From NCBI GenBank assembly GCA_017525915.1, contig JAFXSC010000008.1:1-64000 (forward strand): DNA of 64,000 nucleotides. The letters are read 5' to 3'. The first letter of the stretch is position 1. Each line of letters opens with the position of its first letter. Source of the stretch: Ruminococcus sp. Its GTDB lineage: Bacteria; Bacillota; Clostridia; Oscillospirales; Ruminococcaceae. The notes beneath the pieces are model-generated. The model did not search any database, was not told the DNA's origin, and saw only the letters and a program-made list of their open reading frames with translations. The translations under genes and the position numbers were made by a program. This document shows, one piece after another, positions 23,816 through 33,600 of this stretch.

Positions 23816-23844
23816 ATTATATACGATTTTCCTTCTCATGTCAA
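23816..23844 (-). promoter_or_regulatory. Promoter of the GGDEF/EAL gene
   Basis: Minus-strand TTGACA (23839-23844), 17 bases, TATAAT (23816-23821), about 160 bases before the gene. The leader between contains a GGTAC/GTACC hairpin followed by GGCATTTTTT that could act as an early terminator. Confidence 0.75.
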
Positions 23845-23921
23845 TAGGAACAGGAGCAAATACACTTCCGGGAGCACATTGTGAGCATCAGCAGGGGAAT
23901 ATGAAAGCAGCGTCAGAAATC

Positions 23922-23981
23922 TTTCACATTCCTTTCATGAATGTGAAAAAACTTACACAGAATATTACTGAAAACTATACT
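23922..23981 (+). promoter_or_regulatory. htrA promoter with upstream inverted repeat
   Basis: TTACAC (23953-23958), 17 bases, TATACT (23976-23981). A perfect 10-base inverted repeat TTTCACATTC/GAATGTGAAA (23922-23931, 23939-23948) ends 4 bases before the -35, placed as an activator or repressor site. Confidence 0.55.
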
Positions 23982-24075
23982 TTCATTGCAAATTCATTTC
24001 ACAAAGGGCAGATATAATATAACCATAGCCTGAGGGAAGAACTCATAGAAATAAACGAAAAGGAAAGTGAACATT

Positions 24076-25392
24076 ATGATGAATTATGAAAACGAGAATA
24101 ACGTGAATACAAGCGTCCGCTTTGATGCAGAGGCTCCCTTCAATCCTTATAGATCAGTTCCCCAGCAGACCGCTCCCAGGAGCACAAAGAAACGTGCCGC
24201 AGCAAAGTTTGCAGCAGGCATAATGGCAATGGCAATGGTTTCTTTCGGCTCAGTAGCAGTATACAGAGCAGCGGAGGGTGACAAGGTCCAGACCACAAAG
24301 ATCATCACAGAGTATGTTGACAGAACTACCGGCGATACATTATCGGCAGATGCCATGAGTTTCCTTGCAGGAGAAAATACCAGCGGCACTGCAGCACTTT
24401 CAACAGAGGATATCGTTGACAAGCTCCTTCCGACAGTAGTTGGCATCACTTCCGAGTATAAAGTCTCCAGGCAGAATTACGGCGGCTTCTACGGCTTCGG
24501 CATGAGCGGCGGAAACACCTCGTCCAATCCCTCTGCAACAGGTACAGGCGTCATTGTCTCCGAGGACGGCTACATCGTTACAAACGCTCACGTTATCTAC
24601 GACACTGAGTACAACTACGGTCTTGCAGAGACTATCACGGTTGATCTCAATGACGGCAGCACATATGACGCAGAGGTGATCGGCTACGATACCGATTATG
24701 ACCTTGCCGTGCTGAAAATAAAGGCAGACGGCCTTGCCGCTGCTGAATTCGGCAACAGCGACAGTCTCCGCCTCGGCGAATCCGTAATAGCTATCGGCAA
24801 TCCTCTCGGCACAAAGCTCAAAAACTCCGTGACCACGGGCGTTGTTTCCGGAAAGGACAGACAGGTCACAATAAGCAATCAGAGCATGACACTTCTCCAG
24901 ACAGATGCAGCTATAAATTCCGGCAACTCCGGCGGTCCGCTCATTAATAAATACGGTCAGGTAATAGGTATCAATTCCTCTAAGATGTCTTCGTCCTACT
25001 CAGGTGCTTCAATTGACAACATCGGCTTTGCGATACCCTCAAACGAGGTAACGAAGGTCGTTCGCGACCTTATCGACAACGGCTATGTCACAGGCAAACC
25101 ACAGCTCGGAATAAGCTGTCAGGACGTTGATGCACAGACCGCTCAGATGTACAGTCTCCCCGTAGGCGTGTACGTTACATCAGTGAACGAGGGCAGCGCT
25201 GCTGCGAAGGCAGGTCTGAAGTCCGGCGATATCATCACAGCCATCGGCGGCACCGAGGTAACTACTTCTGCCGAGCTTGTATCGCAGAAGAACCGTTACA
25301 GCGCAGGAGATACCGTAGAGATAACCTTTACAAGAAGCGGCGAAACAAAGACAGCTGAGCTTACATTTGACGAAGCAGAAGAAGATGACTGA
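24076..25392 (+). CDS. htrA: Membrane-anchored HtrA/DegP-type serine protease with PDZ domain
   Basis: This 438-residue protein has a cytosolic start, one membrane anchor at about residues 47-64, a trypsin-like protease domain and one C-terminal PDZ domain (QLGISCQDVDAQTAQMYSLPVGVYV). The catalytic triad is His in YIVTNAHVIYD, Asp in DTDYDLAVLKI and Ser in INSGNSGGPLIN. It acts outside the membrane on misfolded exported proteins. The start at ATG 24076 is one of two adjacent ATGs; an earlier GTG lies in the ribosome site. A strong promoter with an inverted repeat precedes it and a terminator follows. Confidence 0.95.
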   Translation: MMNYENENNVNTSVRFDAEAPFNPYRSVPQQTAPRSTKKRAAAKFAAGIMAMAMVSFGSVAVYRAAEGDKVQTTKIITEYVDRTTGDTLSADAMSFLAGENTSGTAALSTEDIVDKLLPTVVGITSEYKVSRQNYGGFYGFGMSGGNTSSNPSATGTGVIVSEDGYIVTNAHVIYDTEYNYGLAETITVDLNDGSTYDAEVIGYDTDYDLAVLKIKADGLAAAEFGNSDSLRLGESVIAIGNPLGTKLKNSVTTGVVSGKDRQVTISNQSMTLLQTDAAINSGNSGGPLINKYGQVIGINSSKMSSSYSGASIDNIGFAIPSNEVTKVVRDLIDNGYVTGKPQLGISCQDVDAQTAQMYSLPVGVYVTSVNEGSAAAKAGLKSGDIITAIGGTEVTTSAELVSQKNRYSAGDTVEITFTRSGETKTAELTFDEAEEDD

Positions 25393-25424
25393 TACACTGT
25401 AATCCCCCCTTCCCTTCAATAATA

Positions 25425-25460
25425 AAACAGCCTCCCGAATGGGAGGCTGTTTCCGTTTTT
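25425..25460. terminator. Bidirectional terminator
   Basis: AAACAGCCTCCC/GGGAGGCTGTTT stem with GAAT loop and CCGTTTTT on the plus side; serves htrA and possibly the converging propeller gene. Confidence 0.9.
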
Positions 25461-25462
25461 AT

Positions 25463-27856
25463 TCAATCATTATTTATAAACTTAACACCGGTTTCGTTAT
25501 TGTCAACCGAAACAATTGTTACACCTTTAAGGTCTACGATGTCCTTTACGGTCATCGTATCAATATCCGCAGATAGAATCGAATGATCCGATACTGCAAA
25601 GACATAGTCCCCGATGTACAGCGCACGTTCAAAGCCGCGGGTGTTGAAATAATCTCCTCTGAGATCATCATAGAAGAGCTGTTCTGTGATATCGCCCTTG
25701 GGAATGAACTTGCCGTCCTCATAGGAGAAGAACTTGTAGGTGTTCTCACATATGCAGTCTGTGGCCTTATCGACATCGTAGTTCTCTTTGACGATAGGGA
25801 AGCCGATGAGGTTTTTCTCCGGAGCGATGAGCAGAGCCTTGCGGTCGTGAACGGCAACAGAATAGAACCATTCATCGTCAGATTCGTGCATGGTATAGAA
25901 GCCTGCCTGTTTGAGCTCGTTCGGGTCGGAGTTGTCGAACATGACCATCTTCACGCCGATCTCCACGCCTCTTGCGTCAGCGTCGGGACCGAAGCCGAAC
26001 AGGAGACCGTCGTCCCAGTTCTGCATATAGCTGCTGTAACCGAGCATCTTGTATTCGTCGAGTATCTTAGGCGAATCCGGTGTGCTGAGGTCGATCGCAA
26101 AGAGTGGATCGGTCTGCTCATATGTGACTACATAAGCCATATCGCCGTTGAAATTCACGGACTTTACAGATTCGTCGATGCCGAAGTCTCCGATGCTTCC
26201 GACTGTATTGAGGTCGAGATCGAGAACGTAAAGGCGGTTGTCGTGCTTTACGTTATCGTAGTCATAGTAGCCGTATTCCTCAGTTACGGGCACGTTGAGC
26301 CTGTAAGTATCGCCCTTGGCGTTTGTGGAGAAATAGTTCTTGTGTACGCCTTTCTTGTAAGTGATGCGGTATTCTTCGCAGGTGGTCGCAACGCGGAAGT
26401 AACCGTCGTATTCGCTCATCGAGAACTGGTCGTTCACCGTTCCGGGAACACTGCCGGAAGCCTCAGGAGTGATCTTTCCGCCGCCGATAGCTATACGGGT
26501 TATCTCGGTATTTGTGCTCATTTCCTCGGAATAGCCGTAATCGACTTCCTCGGGCAGCTCATTGTATCTGTCTTCGACAGCCGTGTAGAGGTTGCCTGCG
26601 GAGCAGTAGATCTGTCCTGCAAAGCCTGCAAGAGCCTTTGTATCGGATACTGCAATGCTGCCGGAGGTATTAAGGTCAAGGCTTGTGATTACAGAATACT
26701 TGAGGAACATGGAAGGCTTGCCGGTGCTCTCGGGCATAAGTATGTCATTTGCTTCAATGGGGGACATGGAATCGGGAGTGCCGGTGTGGGGGATATACTT
26801 TTTTATTTTATTCTCGTCATCAATGTACATGACATTATCTGAGGAGTAGTCCGAAATAATGTACATATAACCGTCGGGAGAAATGCGGACATCGTTGAGC
26901 GCTCCCTCCTGACAGTAGCTTCCGAGCAGTCTGTGGTCATCGTCTGTTGAGAACGCGAGCACGACTGTCTTGGGCTTTGGAACGGTATAGTCACTGCTCT
27001 TGGATTCGAGCCTTGTTTTGGTAAGCTCCTGATAATAGCCGGTGAATATCACCATATCATTGTAAAGGTAGAGCTGTACGTCTGCAATGAACATATTGGA
27101 AGTATCAGCGCCGAGATCCTTCAGTGTCTTTGTAATGTTGATATATCCGACCTTGCCGAAGCTGCCGTCCTTAACCGGAACAGCCTTTATTCTGCATTCA
27201 TTGTCACGCCCGTAGTATTCATTGCTGAGGGCGTATATCGTCTTTCCGTCAGTTTTGACGATATCAGCCTCGAGGACATTCTCCTCCTGATTGAAGGTGT
27301 CGGAGTGCTGTTCGTCTTCATTGGCGTTCTGAGCAGTGGGTTTATCCTCGTTGATCGCAGGAACGTCTCCGTCAGCGGTTTTTATGCTGGTGCTCAGATC
27401 ACGTTCGTTTGACTCTTCAATCATATCGTCAACGGCGTAGAACTTCATTCCGGCACCGTAGTTAGCCTCGCTGTTCTGCTGGTATTTTTCATATGAGCTC
27501 TGCATAAGAGCGTAGACCTCACTGTAATCCTTAGCGCCGTTCATATACGGAGCCTGGACTGCCGGAGCAGGTGAGTTTCCGCCATCAATTTTTCCGGGCT
27601 CAGCACCTCCATCGGAAGCCTGCTGTACGCTCTTGCCCTTGCTGCCGGGCTGATTGCCCTTGCCTGCAAAATGTATTGCCGTACCGCTTACGACCGCACA
27701 GGCAGCGGCAACTGCCGCAAAACGTGAAACGGCTGATATTCTCTTTCTCTTTACTGCCGGAGCCTTTTCATCGAGCATAATCTTTATGTTCTCGGGCTCA
27801 AGCTTTTCGGGTATCTTTTCTTCTTCAAGCATATTCCTGACCTCTTTATCGTTCAT
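25463..27856 (-). CDS. Membrane-anchored beta-propeller protein, anti-sigma-like
   Basis: The 797-residue protein begins with about 45 charged cytosolic residues (MNDKEVRNMLEEEKIPEKL), a membrane segment (FAAVAAACAVVSGTAIHFAG), an Asn/Gly/Pro-rich linker and a long extracellular domain of the C-terminal beta-propeller family (PF09826 type: DVQLYLYNDMVIFTGYYQEL, DVRISPDGYMYIISDY, LYVLDLDLNTVGSIGDFG, VKSVNFNGDMAYVVTYEQTDPLFAIDLS). It starts 12 bases after an ECF-like sigma gene, with AGGAGG. Position and topology are those of an anti-sigma factor with an external sensor; no zinc anti-sigma motif is seen, so the sigma contact is inferred. Confidence 0.85.
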   Translation of the reverse strand: MNDKEVRNMLEEEKIPEKLEPENIKIMLDEKAPAVKRKRISAVSRFAAVAAACAVVSGTAIHFAGKGNQPGSKGKSVQQASDGGAEPGKIDGGNSPAPAVQAPYMNGAKDYSEVYALMQSSYEKYQQNSEANYGAGMKFYAVDDMIEESNERDLSTSIKTADGDVPAINEDKPTAQNANEDEQHSDTFNQEENVLEADIVKTDGKTIYALSNEYYGRDNECRIKAVPVKDGSFGKVGYINITKTLKDLGADTSNMFIADVQLYLYNDMVIFTGYYQELTKTRLESKSSDYTVPKPKTVVLAFSTDDDHRLLGSYCQEGALNDVRISPDGYMYIISDYSSDNVMYIDDENKIKKYIPHTGTPDSMSPIEANDILMPESTGKPSMFLKYSVITSLDLNTSGSIAVSDTKALAGFAGQIYCSAGNLYTAVEDRYNELPEEVDYGYSEEMSTNTEITRIAIGGGKITPEASGSVPGTVNDQFSMSEYDGYFRVATTCEEYRITYKKGVHKNYFSTNAKGDTYRLNVPVTEEYGYYDYDNVKHDNRLYVLDLDLNTVGSIGDFGIDESVKSVNFNGDMAYVVTYEQTDPLFAIDLSTPDSPKILDEYKMLGYSSYMQNWDDGLLFGFGPDADARGVEIGVKMVMFDNSDPNELKQAGFYTMHESDDEWFYSVAVHDRKALLIAPEKNLIGFPIVKENYDVDKATDCICENTYKFFSYEDGKFIPKGDITEQLFYDDLRGDYFNTRGFERALYIGDYVFAVSDHSILSADIDTMTVKDIVDLKGVTIVSVDNNETGVKFINND

Positions 27857-27868
27857 AATGATCCCTCC

Positions 27869-28363
27869 TCAAGTCAATTCCAGTCTGAGTTTTTCTTTTA
27901 TGCGCGAAAGCTTGGAACGTACTGTACCTGCTTTGATGCTGCATATGCCGGCTATCTCATCGCTGGAGTATCCTCCGAGCACCGACATGGACAGCAGCAG
28001 TCTTGATTCGCTGTCGAGCTTCCCGAGAGCTTCCTTCAGTTCAGCATTCTCATAGCTGAAACTGCTTATCTCGGTATCCTCGCTGAGTTCTTCACCAGCC
28101 CTGAAATATTCCTTCTGTTTCAGCTTTATCTTCGCTGAGAGTATTTTCATTATCCAGCCGCGGAAGGCGCTGGGATCACGAAGCTTCTTTATAGAACAGA
28201 AAGCATCGAGGACGGCGTCGCTTACTGCATCGGAAGCGTCGTCCGTGCTTCTCAGACTGTAACGTGCAATGTGATACATATCCTTATAGACCTCGGCATA
28301 GAGCCGCGCAAAGGCTTCTGTACTGCCTTTCTGGGCAAGCTTTACGTCTTCGGTAAAGTCCAT
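27869..28363 (-). CDS. ECF-type RNA polymerase sigma factor
   Basis: This 164-residue sigma-70 family protein has region 2 (FARLYAEVYKDMYHIARYSLRSTDDASDAVSDAVLDAF, FRGWIMKIL) and region 4 with helix-turn-helix (LGGYSSDEIAGICSIKAGTVRSKLSRIKEKL) and no regions 1 or 3, the ECF layout. AAAAGGGGGG precedes ATG 28363. The next gene encodes a membrane beta-propeller protein likely to hold it inactive. Confidence 0.9.
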   Translation of the reverse strand: MDFTEDVKLAQKGSTEAFARLYAEVYKDMYHIARYSLRSTDDASDAVSDAVLDAFCSIKKLRDPSAFRGWIMKILSAKIKLKQKEYFRAGEELSEDTEISSFSYENAELKEALGKLDSESRLLLSMSVLGGYSSDEIAGICSIKAGTVRSKLSRIKEKLRLELT

Positions 28364-28381
28364 ATCGGATCCCCCCTTTTA

Positions 28382-28422
28382 TGAAACGTTTCACAAACAA
28401 AGTGTCAGGAAATGCCATAATT
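28382..28422 (-). promoter_or_regulatory. Regulatory region of the sigma/anti-sigma operon
   Basis: A 12-base perfect palindrome TGAAACGTTTCA (28382-28393) lies 18 bases before the sigma gene. On the minus strand upstream, TGCAAC then 16 bases then GACA resembles an ECF promoter (typical TGAAC/TGCAAC -35), compatible with autoregulation. Both readings are tentative. Confidence 0.35.
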
Positions 28423-28429
28423 GTTGCAA

Positions 28430-28488
28430 GAAAAAATAAAAAACGGCTATATGCACAAAAATGACCGTTTTGATTTGTGCATATAGCC
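28430..28488 (-). terminator. Terminator of manA-glcK operon
   Basis: A perfect 15-base stem GGCTATATGCACAAA/TTTGTGCATATAGCC (28445-28459, 28474-28488) is followed on the minus strand by GTTTTTTATTTTTTC. Confidence 0.9.
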
Positions 28489-28506
28489 TGAATATGAGTG
28501 AGCCGG

Positions 28507-29472
28507 TTACTGATTTGTTCTGCCGAGGAATGCTGCACCGATGATGCCGGCATCGTTTCCGAGCTTGGCAATAACGATCTCGCAGTTCTTGGGAGAATTT
28601 CTTGTGTAAACTTCCTTTTCAACGAGTGCCTTCATGGGGAGGAGAAGGGGATCACCCTCGTTGCATACACCGCCGCCGATGCAGAGGATATCCGGCTGGA
28701 AGATATTGATAGTATTTGTGATACCGGCTGCGAGGTACTTGATGTACTTGTCAACGACGTCCTTGGCAGCCTTGTCGCCTGCCCTCATAGCGTCGAAGGA
28801 GGTGCGTGCAGTAACCTTGCCCTTCTCGTCAGCCATTTTCTTCATAATGCAGTCAGGGAACATCTCGATAGCTTCGTTTGTCATGCGTATAAGACCGGTT
28901 GCTGAGGAATAAGCTTCGAAGCAGCCCTTTCTTCCGCATGAACACTGTGCGCCGTCTACCTCGATAACGGTGTGACCTATCTCTGCACCGGCAAAGTTGG
29001 AACCGGAGTAGATCTTGCCGTCGATGATGATACCGCCGCCGACACCTGTACCGAGAGTGATGCAGACAGCATTCTTTGCGCCCTTTGCAGCACCGGCAAC
29101 AAATTCACCGTAAGCAGCTGCGTTGGCATCATTCTCTATGTATACGGGAGTGTCATCTCTGCCGATGAATTCAGTGATGTACTTCACCATAGGAGTGTCC
29201 TTGAAGCCGAGATTGTTGGAATACTCGATTATGCCGGTCTTGCTGTTTGCGATGCCAGGAGTACCGATACCTATCCACTCGATAGAATCAAAGGTCAGAC
29301 CTGCGTTCTCAACGGCTTCAAAAGCCATTTTCGCCATGTCGGCAGCGATCTCCTTTTCGGGTCTGGGACAGTTGGTCTTTGTGCTTGCCTTGGCGATGAT
29401 CCTGTATGATTCATCAACGACACCGGCGACGATATTTGTTCCGCCGAGGTCAATTCCCACATAGTATTTCAT
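28507..29472 (-). CDS. glcK: ROK-family glucokinase
   Basis: A 321-residue ROK kinase that phosphorylates glucose with ATP. Phosphate loop GIDLGGTNIVAGVVDE, catalytic region VYIENDANAAAYGE, GTGVGGGIIIDG, sugar contact GAEIGHTVIE, and the ROK zinc motif CSCGRKGCFEAY are all present. Its ATG overlaps the upstream manA stop by 4 bases (ATGA), with AAGGAGG before it. With manA it feeds hexoses, from plant polysaccharides presumably, into glycolysis. Confidence 0.95.
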   Translation of the reverse strand: MKYYVGIDLGGTNIVAGVVDESYRIIAKASTKTNCPRPEKEIAADMAKMAFEAVENAGLTFDSIEWIGIGTPGIANSKTGIIEYSNNLGFKDTPMVKYITEFIGRDDTPVYIENDANAAAYGEFVAGAAKGAKNAVCITLGTGVGGGIIIDGKIYSGSNFAGAEIGHTVIEVDGAQCSCGRKGCFEAYSSATGLIRMTNEAIEMFPDCIMKKMADEKGKVTARTSFDAMRAGDKAAKDVVDKYIKYLAAGITNTINIFQPDILCIGGGVCNEGDPLLLPMKALVEKEVYTRNSPKNCEIVIAKLGNDAGIIGAAFLGRTNQ

Positions 29473-30452
29473 TTATGTTTTTCCTCCTTGTAATAAGGTG
29501 CAGCAGTCATAATTACGCTGCATCTGCCTTTTATATAGCACATTTCCGCTCCTGCCGGAACGAATATGCTTGAGCCTTTTTTTATGTGCATCAGACTGCC
29601 TGTGCTGCTTGTGATATCAGCCTCACCGTCAATAACGAGAATGTGCCTGAAAAAGCTTAGCGGTTCGAGAGACATCTCCTGAGAAATGTCATATCTGTCA
29701 GCAGTGAAGTATCTGCAAGAGGCGAGGGGAGTCTTTGTGACATCTTCCATTGCTGATGGAGTGCGCTGCCCGTAGGGTTGTGAAGGGGGCTCTGTCGAAG
29801 CAACTTCAAGTGCCTTAGCGATATGCAGCTCGCGCGGTCTGCCGTCAGCACCGAGCCTTCCGTAGTCGTATACGCGGTAGGTAATGTTCGAACTCTGCTG
29901 TATCTCAGCGATCAGTATGCCTTTCCCGATAGCGTGGACCGTTCCGGGTTCAATGAAGAAAACGTCGCCTTTTTTCACCGGAACAGTATTCATCAGTTCC
30001 ATAAGAGTGTTGTTCTCGACAGCAGTCCGGAATTCTTCTCTGGCAGTGTTTTTCCGGAAACCGTAAATGAGGCTTGCGCCTTCATCGCAGTCAACAACGT
30101 ACCACATCTCCGTCTTGCCCTGTCCGCCTTCAACGCGCATAGCGTATTCGTCATCGGGATGAACCTGAACTGAGAGGTCGTTCTTTGCGTCAATGAGTTT
30201 TACCAATACCGGAAAGGTATCACCGCTGCGGAAATCCTTTCCAACAGCTTCCGGGTGGAGCTGCACAAAACCGTTCAGGGTCATGCCCTTGAATTCACCG
30301 GTTGAAATAACACTTTCGCCGTCCGGGTGACAGCTTAATTCCCAGCTTTCGGCGAGACGGTCGGAGTTGCTTTTTTTGCCGAATTCGTCTCTGAGTCTTG
30401 TGCCGCCCCAGATGTAGTCCTTAACGGGCGGAGCGAGTTCAAATGGTAACAT
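29469..30452 (-). CDS. manA: Mannose-6-phosphate isomerase, class I
   Basis: This 327-residue cupin-fold zinc enzyme interconverts mannose-6-P and fructose-6-P. Metal ligands: Gln and His in VQVHPDDEYA, Glu in TEMWYVVD, His in EPGTVHAIGKG. ATG 30452 chosen because the conserved N terminus MLPFELAPPVKDYIWGG begins there and CGGAGG precedes it; an upstream in-frame start adds 22 unconserved residues. Own promoter; followed by glcK. Confidence 0.93.
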   Translation of the reverse strand: MLPFELAPPVKDYIWGGTRLRDEFGKKSNSDRLAESWELSCHPDGESVISTGEFKGMTLNGFVQLHPEAVGKDFRSGDTFPVLVKLIDAKNDLSVQVHPDDEYAMRVEGGQGKTEMWYVVDCDEGASLIYGFRKNTAREEFRTAVENNTLMELMNTVPVKKGDVFFIEPGTVHAIGKGILIAEIQQSSNITYRVYDYGRLGADGRPRELHIAKALEVASTEPPSQPYGQRTPSAMEDVTKTPLASCRYFTADRYDISQEMSLEPLSFFRHILVIDGEADITSSTGSLMHIKKGSSIFVPAGAEMCYIKGRCSVIMTAAPYYKEEKHK

Positions 30453-30473
30453 AGGACCTCCGTGAACGTTGAT

Positions 30474-30558
30474 TGTATCGTTGATACATACTTGATGTAC
30501 GCTAAAGCTTCTGAGCATACACTATTTATATAATACTCCAAAAACGGTAAATAGTCAA
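30474..30558 (-). promoter_or_regulatory. manA promoter and TGTATC inverted repeat
   Basis: Minus-strand TTGACT (30553-30558), 17 bases, TATTAT (30530-30535). Downstream of the start lies TGTATC-GTT-GATACA (30474-30488), a small perfect inverted repeat. Confidence 0.6.
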
Positions 30559-30589
30559 TAGTTATTTTAAAATTCGTCATATAAATGAG

Positions 30590-30632
30590 AAAGAGCCTGC
30601 CAGTATCCGCCGAAGCGGATACCTGACAGGCT
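30590..30632 (-). terminator. Terminator of the giant surface-protein operon
   Basis: Long stem AGCCTGCCAG-GTATCCGC type (30594-30632) with TTCG tetraloop on the minus strand, followed by CTTTCTC. Confidence 0.75.
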
Positions 30633-30643
30633 TTGCTCAGTGA

Positions 30644-33600
30644 TCATGTCTGAGGAACTAAGTCGTAATAGATCCTTGCGTTTGAATAGATGATGTGGTC
30701 ATCAGTGTCTGAACCGTTTACAAGTTTTCCTCCGGAATCCTTGAGCTGAACATCAAGACGGACCATATAGTTTGAGTAGAATCTGTGAGTGCCGCTGCCG
30801 TATGTTGTCTTTTCAAAATTGTCGTTTTCGCCGGTATAGACATCAAACGTTATCGGGATACTCAGATTGTCATTGGTGAAGTTGTCTTTGGTAACATCAG
30901 CTGTGTAAACGAATGAAGTATCTGTGCTGTGCTCATTATCTTTTGCAAGAGCATTCAAAGAAAGTGAATCAATGAACTCATTTATCGGTAGACTGTCACC
31001 GTAATCTCCGTATTTGCTGCGGAGAGTCACCCTGACCTCTATGCTTGCAATGCTATCCTTTGCACCCTGAGAAAGGTTCTGGATGTTGTAATCAGCCTGT
31101 GTCTGCATGTGCAGCTTGCTGTCATCCGTTGTCTTGCGTTCAGGGTCAATAGCATTCACACCGAACTGTGCGTACTTATTCTTGACCACAGCTACCTCTT
31201 CGGTAACGATTTGTGTTGTAGTTGAAGAAGTTGTTGTAGAAACCACAGGTGTTTCTGCTGCTGCCGTTGTAACGATGCGGGTCTCAGTAGCCGCAGAATG
31301 ATAATTCAGCTGAGCCTTTCTTGTACCGCTTCGATAATAGAGTTTGTCGCTTTCATCTGACTTTGTTGCCTTACTGTACGAAGCAGCCTCGGGGATCGAT
31401 GCGAGATTTGATGAACCGCTGATATAAGTACCGATATTCGGTCCGTTGCCAACAAGAGGATCAGTGTTCTCAGGGAACTGCTGTTCAATCTGACTGCTTG
31501 TAGGGTATGCCATTTTGACTTTTGCAACTACTGTGATGGTGTTGCTGTCTGCACTTTGGATATCAGACCGTAAATCTTTTTTGCTTCGCAGTTCAAGAGA
31601 TATCGAATCGATAATTGCATTCTGACCGCTCATCATTTTAAGATTGTTCCAATCTTTCGTCACATTGTCAGCATAGTCTATTGATGTACCCGCGACTGTG
31701 AATTCTTCGACCGTAACGATAGGGTCACTGTAAGGAGCGATTCCCTTTTCCTTGTGCTGAACGTTTTCATCGTCATAGTATTGCTTGTTCAGAGTGAGGA
31801 TAAAGCTCTGATAGATTTTAACCGACTTACTGTTAAGTGCGTTGGCAAGAGCAGTTCTGTAACCGGTTTTTACACCGATAGTAGCAGTCATGACAGCTTC
31901 GATATAATTGTTGGTTTCAGCAGACAATGCCGAAGAATTGCTTCCGGCGCTGATATTCAGTTCATTATCGAAAATATCACCGATATAAAGGTGACTTGCG
32001 TTGCCGCTGCTTGGTTTTCTGCTTGAAGGATGATTGGAGTCGGCTTTGTGATCAGCGTTCTTTACAAAGCTGTCCGGTGCAGAGAACTCATAATGATAGA
32101 GAAACTCATCGTCTTCATCAGTATACATTGTCAGGTAGTAGTCTTCTTTAAGATGGATATTATTGCCAGTGCCTACATACCTGCCGTTCTTGTATCTGAT
32201 CCATAGATCTTTTGCACCATTACCTGTACCGGGTTTATAGAGCGTTCCTCCGTTTGTTCTGATCGTAGCATCGCTGCTATCAGCAGGTACGAACGTCACA
32301 GTTGTTTTGGTGTATGGGTTCGCAGCATCTACCGCAGGTTCGCTGTCGTAAACATCGAAGAGATCATTGAAATCTAACGGTCCAAAACTCTGAGAATCAG
32401 AATTAGTGAATGCGTTCAGATCCAGATAGTATATGTTGCTTGTGCCAGTCTGGGTCAGCAGTGATGCATTACTGTCAGCATAGTAGACATTGCCGTTATT
32501 GTTCGCGTCAACAAGTGCAAAACGCACATTTGTCGGCAGGACAGCTCCGTTATGCGAGATGTGATTCTTCAGGAGCAGATGTTTGTCATAATTCCAGAGA
32601 AGATTCTCACCTTTCTCTATCTGTGACATCCATTCATTGAAGCTCTGCTGATACTCCCAGCTGAACTGCACTGTTACAGGGTTACCGATATTCTCGAGAA
32701 TGGTATTTCCTCTTGCATCTCCGGTGTAAGTATCGAGATGATAGCTTGTGCCGGAAACAGTCGAAACCTGGAACGTATAGTGCATCATTTTCTTGACAAG
32801 CACCGGAACATACAGATGATAAGCGACCTTGCTTGTCTCACTCGGGTCATAGAATTCAACATCAATGAGAGTGAAGCGGTTTTGAGTTGCATTGTCATAT
32901 GTACCGGTCAGTGCGAACTGGCTGTTAGAGAAACCGAGCGACTTGTTGGCAGCGTTATAATCTACTGTCAGTACGCCGTTGCTGTCGTAAGTGCAGGTCG
33001 CTATCCTGACTGTGAATACATCGGAAACCGTTTCCGCCTTGAAGTTCATATCTGTATTCGTCAGCGCACGCAGATAACCGTTCAGCAGATTGGTCGTGTT
33101 GTCTTTGTTCATGTCGTCAAGGATGAGAACGGGAAGATTTTTCAGAGCCGGTACATAGGTGATATTACCGGAAGCCGCCTCATACAGCTTGTATTTGCCG
33201 TTTGTGTTGAGCTGATCGGCGAGGGTCGGCTCACGGGTATAGCTCTGATACTTCTTATTGCTTGCGTCGCTGAGGATAGCAGCTATTGCCGAGCCTGCAT
33301 AATCCGGAGTAGAACTGCTGTTGTAGATGCCGTCGCCGGTGAGGAATTTTGTGCCGTCAACCATGCGCTTGTCGTTGACTGTGACATATGGTTCAGCCGC
33401 CGCGACGTTTGCCTTGGCTCCTGTTATTCCCGATGCCTTTGCGTTGATGCCGGAAAACTCATCGTTGTGACTGCTATTCAGAGCAGTGCCTGCGTAATCG
33501 GCAAAAACAACGTAGCCTTCGCTGCCGTAGTTCTCGGAGATTGCAGAAGAACTGTTTCCCACCATTTTAGCTTGAATGCCAGTGCCCTGACGTGAGAAGC

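Noticed and set aside
25583-26842. Rightward 419-codon open frame
   Set aside because: Antisense to the beta-propeller gene; it shows no family motif or ribosome site and reflects codon bias of the real gene.
28382-28393. CcpA cre site
   Set aside because: The palindrome is 12 bases long; a cre is 14 with different spacing. A LacI-type operator is only a general possibility.
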